Below are positions 34,984 to 44,515 of a stretch of DNA of 64,000 nt, piece after piece. Every line of letters starts with the position of its first letter. Position 1 is the first letter of the stretch. This DNA is from Rhodoferax sediminis (lineage in GTDB: Bacteria; Pseudomonadota; Gammaproteobacteria; Burkholderiales; Burkholderiaceae_C), in the NCBI RefSeq assembly GCF_006970865.1, contig NZ_CP035503.1:1997001-2061000 (forward strand). The letters run 5' to 3'. The notes beneath the pieces were generated by a model. The model worked only from the letters and a program-made list of their open reading frames with translations. It ran no database searches and was not told the origin of the DNA. The translations under genes were made by a program, and so were the position numbers.

Positions 34984-36319
34984 GGCTGATCACGTACCGG
35001 AATTTGCCAGATTTTTCGGCGGGGATGTTGTCAACACGATCCACCACCACGGCCACATCAGGGCCTAGACGTTGCTTGAACTCACTGACAATCTGGTCCA
35101 AGGCGCCGGACGCAAAGTTGTCATCCGTCACCAGTAGCACACGGGTGAGCGCCCGAGATTCCTGTATCACTTTGAAAGACTTGACGCCAGCCAGATCACG
35201 TAAGATGTAAATGAGCGACAGGCCATGCATTACCGTGCCATCTGCGGCGATCACGAAGTCGGTGCTGCGGCCCTGGATGTCTTCCAACAGCGGCAGGCCG
35301 CGACCGCAGTTGCAAGGTGTAGTGCCCAATACGCCAATATCACCAGTGCGATAGCGAATGAAGGGGAATTCATTGGTTGACAGGTGGGTAACGACGATCT
35401 CACCGGCTACGCCCGGAGGTTGAACCTGCCCGGCCCCGTTGACGATTTCCACCACGATGTCGTCTGCTGTCAGATGCATGCCTCCGGCGGGACACTCATG
35501 GGCGATGAAACCGGCGTCGCGGCCGCCATAACCGTTGGCAACCCGACAACCAAACACCTGGCTGATGGTCGCGCGTTGTTCGTCATACAGGAGCTCTGAG
35601 GTGACGAAGGCTACCTTGATGCCAAGGTCACTCATAAGTACGCCGCGCTTTTGGGCATGCATGGCAATGTGGGTCAAAGCCGAAGGATAGCCAAACAGCA
35701 TGCGGGGCTTGACGCTGCGAATGGTGGCAATGAACTGGTCGAGCTTGGGCTCGGACATCTCAAACGCGGGCAATAACTGGGTGCGCAGAAGTTTGTCGCG
35801 CCAGTGCTTGAGGTGGTCCTGTTTGCTTAGCTCAATGGGCGAGCCCCAGACCACGATTTCAGGGTCACCAACATCAACATCCCACCAGCGGGTGGCGCGC
35901 CACTTGGCCGCGACGTCATGGCTGATGCGTTTTTTGCCAATGAAAAAAACCAGCGGTTCACCGGATGAGCCGCCCGTGTTGAAGCGGGTCATGCCTTGGG
36001 CATGGGCGTGCCTGAGCGCATTGGTATTGGCGCGAATGATAGTTTTGGTGAGCAACGGCAGGCGTTGCAAATCGGCCGTGCTTTGAATGCTGGCTGGATC
36101 AAAGCCTAACTGTGCAAAAAGGTCGTGGTAGTAAGGCACATTGGCCGCCGCATCCCGCAAGAGATCACGCAAGCGCCGCAACTGAAAAGCCACAAGCCGG
36201 TCCGCCGGCCACCATTGGGCCTCTTCCATAAGGCGTCTTAACGCTACCGTGTCGTGGCGCTTCAAGCGCTCATGCAGGGGGAACAAAAGCGTTGAGACAA
36301 AAGACGTATACAAATTCAT
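34976..36319 (-). CDS. Phenylacetate-CoA ligase (PaaK/CapK) family protein
   Basis: 447 residues from MNLYTSFVS (ATG 36319, forming ATGA with the broken glycosyltransferase's stop). It has the adenylate-forming motif FNTGGSSGEPL near residue 119, the GYGGRDAGFIA motif near residue 250 and YRTGDIG near residue 320. CapK-like members occur in capsule loci and may activate an acyl group to decorate sugars; the true substrate is unknown. It lies between a glycosyltransferase and the Wzy-type ligase in the exopolysaccharide operon. Not likely a phenylacetate enzyme in this context. Confidence 0.85.
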   Translation of the reverse strand: MNLYTSFVSTLLFPLHERLKRHDTVALRRLMEEAQWWPADRLVAFQLRRLRDLLRDAAANVPYYHDLFAQLGFDPASIQSTADLQRLPLLTKTIIRANTNALRHAHAQGMTRFNTGGSSGEPLVFFIGKKRISHDVAAKWRATRWWDVDVGDPEIVVWGSPIELSKQDHLKHWRDKLLRTQLLPAFEMSEPKLDQFIATIRSVKPRMLFGYPSALTHIAMHAQKRGVLMSDLGIKVAFVTSELLYDEQRATISQVFGCRVANGYGGRDAGFIAHECPAGGMHLTADDIVVEIVNGAGQVQPPGVAGEIVVTHLSTNEFPFIRYRTGDIGVLGTTPCNCGRGLPLLEDIQGRSTDFVIAADGTVMHGLSLIYILRDLAGVKSFKVIQESRALTRVLLVTDDNFASGALDQIVSEFKQRLGPDVAVVVDRVDNIPAEKSGKFRYVISHA

Positions 36320-36897
36320 GTACTCCCTGTTGACCAGTGCGGTGGCTGCGCAATGGCTCGCCGATAAACATCGCTTAGCACTGGCCGCACGTACAACCAA
36401 GTGTAGCGTTGCGCCTCTTGCAAGCCAGCCTGCGCACGTTGCTGCCAAAGAGTTTTATTTGACAATAGCGCCAAGCAGGCTTGCGCCATGGCAGCTGGGT
36501 TCGCAGGCGGCACCAGCGAGGCGGTGACACCATCCTGTGCGAGATAAGGAATGCCTCCAACATTTGTACTGACCACCGGCACTCCGCTGGCCCATGCTTC
36601 CAGCACAGAATTGGGCATGTTGTCGGCCAAGCTTGGGTTGAGCATGATGTCGGCACTGCGGTAAAGCGCGGCCATGGCGTCATGCTCAAGGCGGCCGGTG
36701 AACTGCACTACACTGGTTAGCCCCATATCTTGAACCGACTGGCGCAGGCGGTGCTCGTCGGGGCCGCTACCGGCAATGGTCAGGCGGACTTGGGGAAAGC
36801 TGGCTCTAATCGTTTGGAGAGCCCGAATAGCGGTCAGGTTGTCGTACAGCGGCTCCAGGTTTCGTGCGACCACCAGGTGGGGTGAACCCGCGCGAAC
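36316..36897 (-). pseudogene. Glycosyltransferase (GT4), C-terminal fragment, cut by IS256-family element
   Basis: The second half of a GT-B glycosyltransferase: VARNLEPLYDNLTAIRAL, GSGPDEHRLR, a sugar-nucleotide binding E-x7-E region (SLADNMPNSVLEAWASGVPVV) and VGGIPYLAQDG. The first half lies at 38329-38877, separated by the insertion. Joining the halves across one copy of the 9-bp duplication gives a continuous 373-residue protein with the junction RAPVRAGSPHLVV. The stop overlaps the CapK-like start in an ATGA. As it stands the gene cannot make a full enzyme. Confidence 0.92.
36889..36897. repeat. Target-site duplication, left copy
   Basis: CGCGCGAAC flanks the insertion sequence and is repeated exactly at 38329-38337. 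Nine base pairs is a normal duplication size for IS256-family elements. Confidence 0.85.
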
Positions 36898-38328
36898 GGG
36901 GCTGTCTGAATTTTTGTGTTCAAGGCGCTGGGTAGACTTGTCCACGGCGGCGAGCGTCGCTTGCGACGAACGCACGCCGCGGTGGGCAAGTCGGTGCCAC
37001 ATCTTAAGCGGCAACCTTCGTGAAGCGATCTTCATAGAGGATCGCAAATTGGTTCATTGCCTCCTTCCAGTCGCGAGCCGCGTGGCCCCAACCAACGGTG
37101 ATGTTGCGCAGTGCCAGCCAGATCAGCTTCGTGGCCGCGTCGTCGCTCGGGAAGTGCCCGCGCGTCTTGATGATCTTGCGCAGGCGCGCGTTCACGCTCT
37201 CGATCGCGTTGGTGGTGTAGATCACCCTGCGCACCGCCGGCGGGAAGGCGAAGAAGGGAATGACGTGCGCCCACGCTCGACGCCACGAGGCGACCACGGT
37301 GGGGAATTTGCGGCCCCACGCTCCCGTCTCGAAAGCATCGAGCTCGGCCTGCGCCGCCTCGGCGCTGGGCGCGGTGTAGATCGGCCGGATCGCTGCGGCC
37401 AGCGCCTTTCTGTCCTTCCAGGTCGCGTAGTCGAGGCTGTTGCGGATCAGATGCACGATGCAGGTCTGCAGTGTGGTGGCCGGGAACACGGCAGCCAGGG
37501 CCTCGGGCATGCCCTTGAGGCCATCAGTGACGGCGATCAGTATGTCATTGACACCCCGGGTCTTGAGGTCGTTGAACACTTTCATCCAGAACTTGGCGCC
37601 CTCGGTGCCCTCGATCCACAACCCCAGGATGTCGCGCGTGCCGTCGGGCAACACGCCCAGGGCCAGGTAGATGGCCTTGTTGCGCACCACGGCATCCTCC
37701 TTGATCTTCACGCGCAGGGCATCAAAGAACACCACCGGGTACAGCGGCTCGAGCGGGCGGGCCTGCCAGGCCGTGACCTCAAGCATCACAGCCTCGGTCA
37801 CGCTGCTGATGAATTCGGCGGAAACCTCGGTGCCGTAGGACTCCAGCAGGAAGCCCTGGATCTCGCGCATGGTCATGCCGCGCGCGTACATGGCGATGAT
37901 GTGGTCGTCGAATCCGGTGAAGCGCCGCTCGTGCTTGGGAATGAGGATCGGCTCGAAGCTGGCGTCGCGGTCGCGCGGCACCTCGATGCGCACCGGCCCT
38001 TCGCCGGTGAGCACGGTCTTGGCGCTGCGCCCGTTGCGCTGGTTGGCCCCTGCATCGGGCCTGGCGGCGCCGGCAGCGTAGCCCAGGTGATGGCCCAGCT
38101 CGGCGCCCATGGCGCGCTCGATCAGGGCTTTCTTGAAGGCCATGGAGGCCGCATTCACGGCCTCCCCGGTCATCGGACCAGTGACAAACTGGTCAATCAG
38201 TTCCTTGGGGATCTTCGGCAGCGCCGCACTCTTGGCCGCGATGGCCGCATTCTTCAATTTCGTCTTGCTTGGCATAAATGGTCCTGTAGGTCATATTTAT
38301 GCCTCAAACACAAAATTCAGGACAGGCT
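36898..38328 (-). mobile_element. IS256-family insertion sequence, 1431 bp
   Basis: Complete element bounded by imperfect inverted ends: GGGGCTGTCTGAATTTT at the left and, reading inward on the minus strand, AGCCTGTCCTGAATTTT at the right, both continuing into GTGTT. It carries one intact transposase on the minus strand and is flanked by the 9-bp duplication CGCGCGAAC. It interrupts a glycosyltransferase of the exopolysaccharide operon in the same orientation as that operon. The intact transposase, clean duplication and restorable target imply a recent insertion. Confidence 0.93.
37004..38275 (-). CDS. IS256 family transposase (Mutator type)
   Basis: 423 residues, full length. The DDE catalytic triad can be placed: Asp in VVFFDALRVKI near residue 178, Asp in IAVTDGLKGMPEA near residue 244 and Glu in TTNAIESVNARLRK near residue 350. 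The Mutator signature around the second Asp is clear. It moves the element by a copy-paste circle mechanism known for this family. No frameshift or internal stop is visible, so it may be active. Confidence 0.95.
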   Translation of the reverse strand: MPSKTKLKNAAIAAKSAALPKIPKELIDQFVTGPMTGEAVNAASMAFKKALIERAMGAELGHHLGYAAGAARPDAGANQRNGRSAKTVLTGEGPVRIEVPRDRDASFEPILIPKHERRFTGFDDHIIAMYARGMTMREIQGFLLESYGTEVSAEFISSVTEAVMLEVTAWQARPLEPLYPVVFFDALRVKIKEDAVVRNKAIYLALGVLPDGTRDILGLWIEGTEGAKFWMKVFNDLKTRGVNDILIAVTDGLKGMPEALAAVFPATTLQTCIVHLIRNSLDYATWKDRKALAAAIRPIYTAPSAEAAQAELDAFETGAWGRKFPTVVASWRRAWAHVIPFFAFPPAVRRVIYTTNAIESVNARLRKIIKTRGHFPSDDAATKLIWLALRNITVGWGHAARDWKEAMNQFAILYEDRFTKVAA

Positions 38329-38337
38329 CGCGCGAAC
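38329..38337. repeat. Target-site duplication, right copy
   Basis: CGCGCGAAC, identical to 36889-36897. It encodes the VRA residues at the break of the glycosyltransferase. Confidence 0.85.
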
Positions 38338-38877
38338 CGGTGCGCGAGGATGAAAACGACTGAGGTCAACAATGTTCGGAACAATACCGGCCACCATACC
38401 GAATTGGGCAAAAACGCCTTGCAAAAACCCCGATGGCACAACCAATGCACGAGTCTGGCGCATCGTGAAGCGAACCAGTAACCCGGCGCGCTGAAGAAAC
38501 CCTTCCGCCTCGCCACCCCGGTAATTGACTACTACGGGAACGCCACGAATGCGTGCCACCCAAACGGCCGGGGCAGCAAACAAATGCCATGACCAGCCGG
38601 AGTTGGCCATGACGTGAAAAATATCAACCTGCCCCGCGGCTCGCCAAAGACCCACCAAATAAGGGACAAGTCTGAATCCGGCGCGCAGCACCGGGACCCG
38701 ACCGGCCCATCTTGGGCGATAAGGCGCGTTGACCTGGATGGTGATGACGGTTGCCCCCGCCGCCGCCAACAAGTCGGCTAGTTGTCGCGTCTGATTGGCC
38801 ATGCCGCCCGAAGGGGGCGGCAGAGGGCCGATGAGACCTATATGAAGCCCGGAGAGTCCAGACAAGGCAGGCGTCAT
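38329..38877 (-). pseudogene. Glycosyltransferase (GT4), N-terminal fragment
   Basis: 183 codons from ATG 38877 (ATGA overlap with the upstream glycosyltransferase). It shows the GT-B N-terminal pattern GLIGPLPPPSGGMANQTRQL near residue 11, a typical start for donor-retaining family 4 enzymes, and FHVMANSGWSW. After the insertion point it reads only four foreign residues before a stop. The second half is at 36316-36888. It most likely added one sugar of the repeat unit before inactivation. Confidence 0.92.
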
Positions 38878-40082
38878 GACGCGCCTGCCGACGAGGTGTA
38901 GACGTTGGCGTAGTTGGCTACGCTGCGAGTCCAGTTGCGTTCTCCTTCCACAAAACACCTGCCTGCCGCGCGCATGGTGGGCCAACTAATCTGGTTGGCC
39001 AACAGATCAACTATCGTTTGCGTCAATGCATCAACGCTGCCCGACTTGAACAGCATGCCGGTTTCACCATGGCGAATCAGTTCCTTGTGGCCACCCACGT
39101 CCGACGCAACCAGCAAGCGGCCTTGAGCCATGGCTTCAAGGGGCTTGAGGGGGGTAACCAGTTCGGTCAGGCGCATGGAATGGCGCGGATAGGCCAGTAC
39201 GTCCACCAAGTCGTAGTAGCGATGCACCTCGGCGTGCGGCACGCGACCGGTAAAAACCACCTTGTCGGCCACGCCCAGGCGCTGGGCCTGGACCTTGAGT
39301 GTCGTATCTTGCGGGCCACCGCCCACCAGCAGCACACGCACCTCGGGGCGCTGCAGCAGAATGCCCGGCAAAGCATTCAGCAGCAGGTCGAGTCCTTCAT
39401 AAGCGTAGAACGAACCAATGAAACCGATGACGCTGGCGCCACTCAACCCAAGCCGGGCCTTGAGCGCGGTCTCGGGCTGGCCACCGGGTTCAAACGATTC
39501 GATGTCCACCGCGTTGGGAATGACAGTCACTTTGGGGGCGGGGATGCCGCGGCCAACGATATCGCTGCGCAGGCCTTCGCAAATGGTGAAAACATGGTGA
39601 GCGCGCTTGAGGGCGCGGGTCTCCAGCCAGCGGGTCAGGTGGTAGCGCAGGCTGCCATCCGACGTGGTGCCGTGGTCCACGGCAGCGTCTTCCCAAAAGG
39701 CACGCACTTCATACATCACCGGTATGCCAAGGCGCTTGCCCACGCGCAGCGCAGGCAGGGCATTGAGCACCGGGGAATGGGCGTGGATGATGTTAGGCCG
39801 CACTTGTGCGACTACTTGTTGCAGGCGGCGCTCCAGTTTGCGCATGAGGGCGATTTGACCCCAACCGGGTAGTCGGCCGGCCGGCACGGCCGGGCAACGG
39901 TAGAAGTGCCAGCCGTCTACGTCTTCTTCAAGCACATCGCAGCTGGTTTGCTTGGGGCTGGTGAGGTGAAAGGTTTCCCAGCCCAGCTTGCGCTGCTCGC
40001 GCAGGATGGAGAGCGTGCGAAAGGTGTAGCCACTATGCAGCGGGATGGAGTGATCGAGCACGTGGAGGATGCGCAGGCTCAT
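38874..40082 (-). CDS. Exosortase A-associated glycosyltransferase (TIGR04063-like)
   Basis: 402 residues from MSLRILHVLDHS, with ATG 40082 in an ATGA with the amidotransferase stop. The opening LDHSIPLHSGYTFRTLSIL is characteristic of the exosortase A-associated family. The GT4 C-terminal domain has GFIGSFYAYEGLDLLL near residue 210 and the E-x7-E-like PLKPLEAMAQGRLLVASDVGG. It transfers a sugar to a lipid-linked intermediate at the inner membrane. Part of the coupled operon; its downstream neighbour is the IS-broken glycosyltransferase. Confidence 0.9.
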   Translation of the reverse strand: MSLRILHVLDHSIPLHSGYTFRTLSILREQRKLGWETFHLTSPKQTSCDVLEEDVDGWHFYRCPAVPAGRLPGWGQIALMRKLERRLQQVVAQVRPNIIHAHSPVLNALPALRVGKRLGIPVMYEVRAFWEDAAVDHGTTSDGSLRYHLTRWLETRALKRAHHVFTICEGLRSDIVGRGIPAPKVTVIPNAVDIESFEPGGQPETALKARLGLSGASVIGFIGSFYAYEGLDLLLNALPGILLQRPEVRVLLVGGGPQDTTLKVQAQRLGVADKVVFTGRVPHAEVHRYYDLVDVLAYPRHSMRLTELVTPLKPLEAMAQGRLLVASDVGGHKELIRHGETGMLFKSGSVDALTQTIVDLLANQISWPTMRAAGRCFVEGERNWTRSVANYANVYTSSAGAS

Positions 40083-42025
40083 GACGACGCGAGGATTGGA
40101 TCGCCGCAACCTGTGGCCTCGAGAGGAGAAGGAGCGTCAACCACTTGGCGCAAAAAGGCTTCGAACATCAGCAACGTCCACAGTGGCGCGCTGTAGTCCC
40201 GAGCACCAGACTGGTGCGCCTCCACCAGATGTTCCAGGTAAACCGGGTTGAACCAGCCGGTGGCAGCCAGCCGTTCGCCCAGCACCGCGTCGCGCACGCG
40301 CTGCTTCAGGGGACCTCGGAACCAGCGTGCCAGCGGCACGGCAAAACCCATCTTGGGCCGGTATAGCACATCTTGTGGCAAGTACGGCTCCATTGACTTT
40401 TTGAAAAGATACTTGCCCTCCTGCCCGCTGATTTTGTGACTCGACGGCAACGTGGCGAGCCACTCCACCAGCTCATGGTCCATCAAGGGCTCGCGCACTT
40501 CCAGAGAGTGCGCCATGCTGGCGCGGTCCACCTTGGTGTTGATATCACCGACCAGATAGGTTTTGAGGTCCAGGTATTGAATCAGGGCCAGTGGGTCGTC
40601 GGTGCCGGCCTGGGCCGCGTGGCGGTTGAACACCTCTTGCGCGTCATAGCCGGCCAACGCCGACTTGAAATTTTGGCTGAATAGCGCCTCTCGCATGGGG
40701 CCACGCAGAATGGAAACGGTGTGAAAGTAGGCCTCCACCGAGGTGCGCGCCAGCCCCTCAAAAGTGGTTTTGGCGCGAAACATGCGCGGTGCCCAGTCGG
40801 CCTTGGGGTAGAGCTCGCCCAACAGGCCAAATACCGGGCCGCGCACACTCTGCGGTATGGCGGCGCGCATGCGCTCTTCCATCAGATGCAGGCGATAGCG
40901 CCGGTAGCCGCCGAAGGATTCGTCGCCACCGTCCCCCGACAGGGCCACGGTGACGTGCTTGCGCGCGAGCTGGCAGACCCGGTAGGTGGGAATCGCCGAA
41001 CTGTCGGCATAGGGTTCGTCGTACAGGCGCGCCAGCGTGTCGATGAGGTCAAAATCATCGCTCTTGACGATCTCGAGACGATGGTTGGTGTGGTAACGGT
41101 CGGCCACGGTTTGCGCAAACGCAGACTCGTTAAAGGCCGGGTCGTCAAAGCCGATGGAGCAGGTGTTAACGGGTTCTGGCGACAAGCCAGCCATGACGGC
41201 GACCACGGCGCTGCTGTCCACCCCGCCCGAGAGGAAGGCGCCGAGCGGCACTTCGGCAATCATGCGCAGTCGCACGGACTCTTGCAGGCGCTGCACCAGC
41301 TCGGCTTGGGCATCGGCCCCGGAGATGGGGTTGTCCAGGCTGAACCTGACGTCCCAGTAAGCTACGGGCTCGCCCATCGGCTGGCCGCGCACAATGGTCA
41401 AGGTGTGGGCGGGTGAAAGTTTTTTGGCCTGCTTGAAAATGGTGCGTGGCTCGGCCACGTAACCCAGCGCAAAATATTCTTCCACGGCCAGCGGATCAAT
41501 GTCGCGGCGCAGGCCGCTATGGGCCAGGAGGGACTTGAGTTCGGAGCCGAACAGCAGGGTGCCGTTATCGAGCAGCGCGTAATACAGGGGTTTGACGCCC
41601 AGCCGGTCACGCGCCATGAAGAAAGTCTGCCGGTTGCGGTCCCACAGCGCAAAGGCAAACATGCCGCGGAAACGCTTGGCACAGTCGGCCCCCCAGGATT
41701 CCCAGGCGTGAACAATGACTTCGGTGTCGCTCTTGGTGTGAAACACATGGCCCAGGGCCTGTAGCTCGGGAATGAGTTGCTGGTAGTTGTAGATTTCACC
41801 GTTGAAGACCACCACGACGGAACCATCTTCGTTGAATAGCGGTTGCTGCCCGGTGGCAATGTCGATGATGGACAGGCGCCGATGGCCGAGACCCACGCCG
41901 GGCTCAATGTGCAAGCGACCATCGTCCGGGCCGCGGTGCAATTGCGAGTCGTTCATGCGCTGAAGCACAGCGCTGCTGATAGCACTGCTGCCGCGGGTGT
42001 CAAAGATGCCGGTAATGCCGCACAT
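40079..42025 (-). CDS. Exosortase A-associated amidotransferase (asparagine synthase-like)
   Basis: 648 residues starting MCGITGIFD, so Cys2 is the glutaminase nucleophile. HRGPDD and the class II glutamine amidotransferase domain span about residues 2-215. An AsnB-type ATP-pyrophosphatase follows with LSGGVDSSAVVA near residue 262. In this locus type it is thought to amidate a sugar acid rather than aspartate. The UDP-sugar dehydrogenase at 43207-44487 provides a uronic acid that could be the acceptor. ATGA overlap with the next glycosyltransferase. Confidence 0.9.
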   Translation of the reverse strand: MCGITGIFDTRGSSAISSAVLQRMNDSQLHRGPDDGRLHIEPGVGLGHRRLSIIDIATGQQPLFNEDGSVVVVFNGEIYNYQQLIPELQALGHVFHTKSDTEVIVHAWESWGADCAKRFRGMFAFALWDRNRQTFFMARDRLGVKPLYYALLDNGTLLFGSELKSLLAHSGLRRDIDPLAVEEYFALGYVAEPRTIFKQAKKLSPAHTLTIVRGQPMGEPVAYWDVRFSLDNPISGADAQAELVQRLQESVRLRMIAEVPLGAFLSGGVDSSAVVAVMAGLSPEPVNTCSIGFDDPAFNESAFAQTVADRYHTNHRLEIVKSDDFDLIDTLARLYDEPYADSSAIPTYRVCQLARKHVTVALSGDGGDESFGGYRRYRLHLMEERMRAAIPQSVRGPVFGLLGELYPKADWAPRMFRAKTTFEGLARTSVEAYFHTVSILRGPMREALFSQNFKSALAGYDAQEVFNRHAAQAGTDDPLALIQYLDLKTYLVGDINTKVDRASMAHSLEVREPLMDHELVEWLATLPSSHKISGQEGKYLFKKSMEPYLPQDVLYRPKMGFAVPLARWFRGPLKQRVRDAVLGERLAATGWFNPVYLEHLVEAHQSGARDYSAPLWTLLMFEAFLRQVVDAPSPLEATGCGDPILASS

Positions 42026-42030
42026 TGGGT

Positions 42031-43206
42031 TTATTGATGTTGCCGGGCGGATCGTACAGGGCACAAGCGGCGCAATTGCCGGTCATACACCCGCTGGTAG
42101 GTCGACACCATCACCTGCAGGCTGAAGATGGTTTGCGCCCGCTGACGACCTGCCTGGCCCATGTTGCGGGCCCGCTGAGGATTGGAGGCCAGCGCCACGA
42201 GGTGCAGGGCCATGGCCCGGGGATCAGAAGGAGAAGTAAGGGATCCCGTCTGCCCCTGTAGCACCAGGTCGGCGTTGCCGCCCACGGCCGTGGCGACTAC
42301 GGGCAAGCCACTGGCCATGGCCTCCAGGATGGTGTTGGAAATACCCTCTGCCAGCGAAGGCAGCGCAAAGGCATGCAAGCCACGCATGATGTCGGCTACA
42401 TCAGTGCGCTGGCCCGGTAACCAGGCCATTGCGCCCAGTCCCGCTGTGTCCAGCACATTCTGTACCTGTGCGCGTAACGGGCCATCCCCTACCATGATCA
42501 GGCGTACGCGTTGCCTGAGTTCAGGGACAAGCGCCATGGCGTGCACAAAAGCATGTGCCAGCATGAGTTGATCCTTGACGGCTTGCATGCGGCCCACGGT
42601 ACCCACCAGCCAGTGCTGCGCCGGGTCAAACGGGCAACCAGCGATGGGTTGCGGGCCATCCTGCGCCGGCCGAAAGCGATCAGTATCCACGCCATTGCAC
42701 GTCTGCGTGATAGCGTCTGGTGAGACATGTACCTTATCAACCAGATAGTCCGCCAGATCGCGCGACAACGCTGTGTAGTGGTGAACAAAGGGCTTGTAGA
42801 GCCGTCGCATGCGCTGGTAGGCAACATTACTGCCGTCCAGGTCCCCCACGTCGCGGCCATGTTCGCCGTGTATGCGAACCGGCACGCCAGCCGCCCAGGC
42901 GGGCACCTGCGCTTCCAGCGCGGCGAGGTTCCGGCTGTGCACGATGGTGGGGCGCAATTGGCGGAATAAGTTGAACAGCCTTGGGTACTGCCAGAAGCCG
43001 TGACCCGGTGGCTTGTGCAGCGAGATGAAATCGACGTCGGTACGCTCAATACGCTGACGGAAATCGGTGACCTCAGTCAACGCCAGTACCGTATGCCGGT
43101 ATGCGTGCGCCGGCATGTGATTGATAAGATTGACGATACCATTCTCAAGACCGCCTGTGTCAAAACGATACATCACGTGAAGCACCAAAGGGCGTGGGTC
43201 TGGCAT
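42031..43206 (-). CDS. PEP-CTERM/EpsH1-associated glycosyltransferase (TIGR03088-like)
   Basis: 391 residues. The start VLHVMYRFDTGGLENGIVNL is the hallmark of the sugar transferase family linked to exosortase A loci. NLAALEAQVPAW and IHGEHGRDVGD follow. The C-terminal GT4 domain has VGTVGRMQAVKDQLML near residue 203 and SLAEGISNTILEAMASGLPVV with the conserved glutamates. It probably adds a repeat-unit sugar. It ends 5 bp before the amidotransferase start and begins right at the end of the UDP-sugar dehydrogenase. Confidence 0.9.
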   Translation of the reverse strand: MPDPRPLVLHVMYRFDTGGLENGIVNLINHMPAHAYRHTVLALTEVTDFRQRIERTDVDFISLHKPPGHGFWQYPRLFNLFRQLRPTIVHSRNLAALEAQVPAWAAGVPVRIHGEHGRDVGDLDGSNVAYQRMRRLYKPFVHHYTALSRDLADYLVDKVHVSPDAITQTCNGVDTDRFRPAQDGPQPIAGCPFDPAQHWLVGTVGRMQAVKDQLMLAHAFVHAMALVPELRQRVRLIMVGDGPLRAQVQNVLDTAGLGAMAWLPGQRTDVADIMRGLHAFALPSLAEGISNTILEAMASGLPVVATAVGGNADLVLQGQTGSLTSPSDPRAMALHLVALASNPQRARNMGQAGRQRAQTIFSLQVMVSTYQRVYDRQLRRLCPVRSARQHQ

Positions 43207-44487
43207 TTACAGGCGCCAGAGTCTGTAGCCGGCGCCTTCGATGGCATGGCGGTCGAAAGCGGCCTTGACGTCGATAAATGCGCCCCCCCTGACGAGTTTT
43301 CGACCAAAGTCATCAACAGTCAGCGCGATAAATTCGCGGTGAGCCACGGCGGCCACAATCGCGTCGGCCCGGGGCAAATCGTTCCATGGCAGCAGCGGGA
43401 CACCATATTCGCGCACAGCTTCATCCGACTCGGCGCGCGGGTCGGTCACACACACTTCTACACCATAGGTTTTGAGCTCATTGATGATGTCAATCACCTT
43501 CGAGTTGCGCAGGTCGCCACAGTTTTCCTTGAAGGTGAGTCCGAGTACGTTCACTTTGGCGCCTTTGACATAGCTGCCGGTTGCGATCATGTGCTTGATG
43601 GTCTGCTCGGCAATGAACTTGCCCATGCCGTCGTTGATGCGTCGACCCGCCAAAATGACTTGCGGGGTGTAGCCCAGCATTTCGGCCTTGTGGGTCAGGT
43701 AGTAGGGGTCAACGCCAATGCAATGGCCGCCCACCAGGCCGGGTTTGAAATTAAGAAAATTCCATTTGGTACCGGCCGCCGCGAGCACCCCGGTAGTGTC
43801 GATACCGAGCTTGTCGAAGATGATGGAGAGCTCGTTCATCAGCGAAATATTCAAATCACGCTGCGTGTTCTCGATCACCTTGGCGGCCTCCGCGGTTTTG
43901 ATGTCCGATGCGCGATGGACGCCAGGCAGGATGATGGTTTCATACAGCGCAGCAACTTTATTCAGCGTCTCAGGGGTGTCGCCCGCCACGATTTTTAGGA
44001 TTTTGGTGAGGGTGTGCTCTTTGTCGCCGGGGTTGATGCGTTCAGGCGAATAGCCCACAAAAAAATCCTGCTTCCACTTCAGGCCAGACTCGCGCTCCAG
44101 TACCGGAATGCAAACTTCTTCGGTGGCGCCAGGGTAAACCGTGGATTCATAGACCACGATGGCCCCTTTTTTCATATGACGCCCGACGCTGGTGCTGGCG
44201 CCAATGAGCGGGCGAAAATCAGGGATGTGAGCATTGTCCACCGGCGTAGGAACAGCCACGACGATGATGTCGGCCTCGGCCAGCAAAGTGGGGTCTGCGG
44301 TGTAGACAGCATGGGGAGAAGCCTGCATTTCATCGTCCGTCAATTCACGGGAGGGGTCAACACCTCTCAGGCATGACTCAACTTTGAACTCGGCAATATC
44401 AAACCCGATGGTGCGAAAGTGTTTGCCAAACTCCACCACCAGAGGCAAACCCACATAACCCAAACCGATTACGGCGACCACAGACAT
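43207..44487 (-). CDS. tviB: UDP-N-acetylhexosamine 6-dehydrogenase (TviB/WbpO-like)
   Basis: 426 residues from ATG 44487, which has GGAGG eight bases upstream; a GTG one codon earlier is the alternative. The nucleotide-binding N-terminus is VAVIGLGYVGLPLVVEFGK. ESTVYPGATEE and the catalytic cysteine in GGHCIGVDPYYL (residue about 256) identify the UDP-glucose/UDP-HexNAc dehydrogenase family, and LVVEFGK style is closest to TviB/WbpO. It oxidises a UDP-N-acetylhexosamine to its uronic acid with two NAD+. WecC-type specificity for UDP-ManNAc cannot be excluded, given wecB in the same operon. Confidence 0.85.
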   Translation of the reverse strand: MSVVAVIGLGYVGLPLVVEFGKHFRTIGFDIAEFKVESCLRGVDPSRELTDDEMQASPHAVYTADPTLLAEADIIVVAVPTPVDNAHIPDFRPLIGASTSVGRHMKKGAIVVYESTVYPGATEEVCIPVLERESGLKWKQDFFVGYSPERINPGDKEHTLTKILKIVAGDTPETLNKVAALYETIILPGVHRASDIKTAEAAKVIENTQRDLNISLMNELSIIFDKLGIDTTGVLAAAGTKWNFLNFKPGLVGGHCIGVDPYYLTHKAEMLGYTPQVILAGRRINDGMGKFIAEQTIKHMIATGSYVKGAKVNVLGLTFKENCGDLRNSKVIDIINELKTYGVEVCVTDPRAESDEAVREYGVPLLPWNDLPRADAIVAAVAHREFIALTVDDFGRKLVRGGAFIDVKAAFDRHAIEGAGYRLWRL

Positions 44488-44515
44488 CACAAAACCTCCA
44501 GGAAATTATTAAAAA

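Noticed and set aside
36316..37047. Short glycosyltransferase gene starting inside the insertion sequence
   Set aside because: The open frame's first residues come from the IS end; the glycosyltransferase part begins at the duplication and joins the other half in frame.
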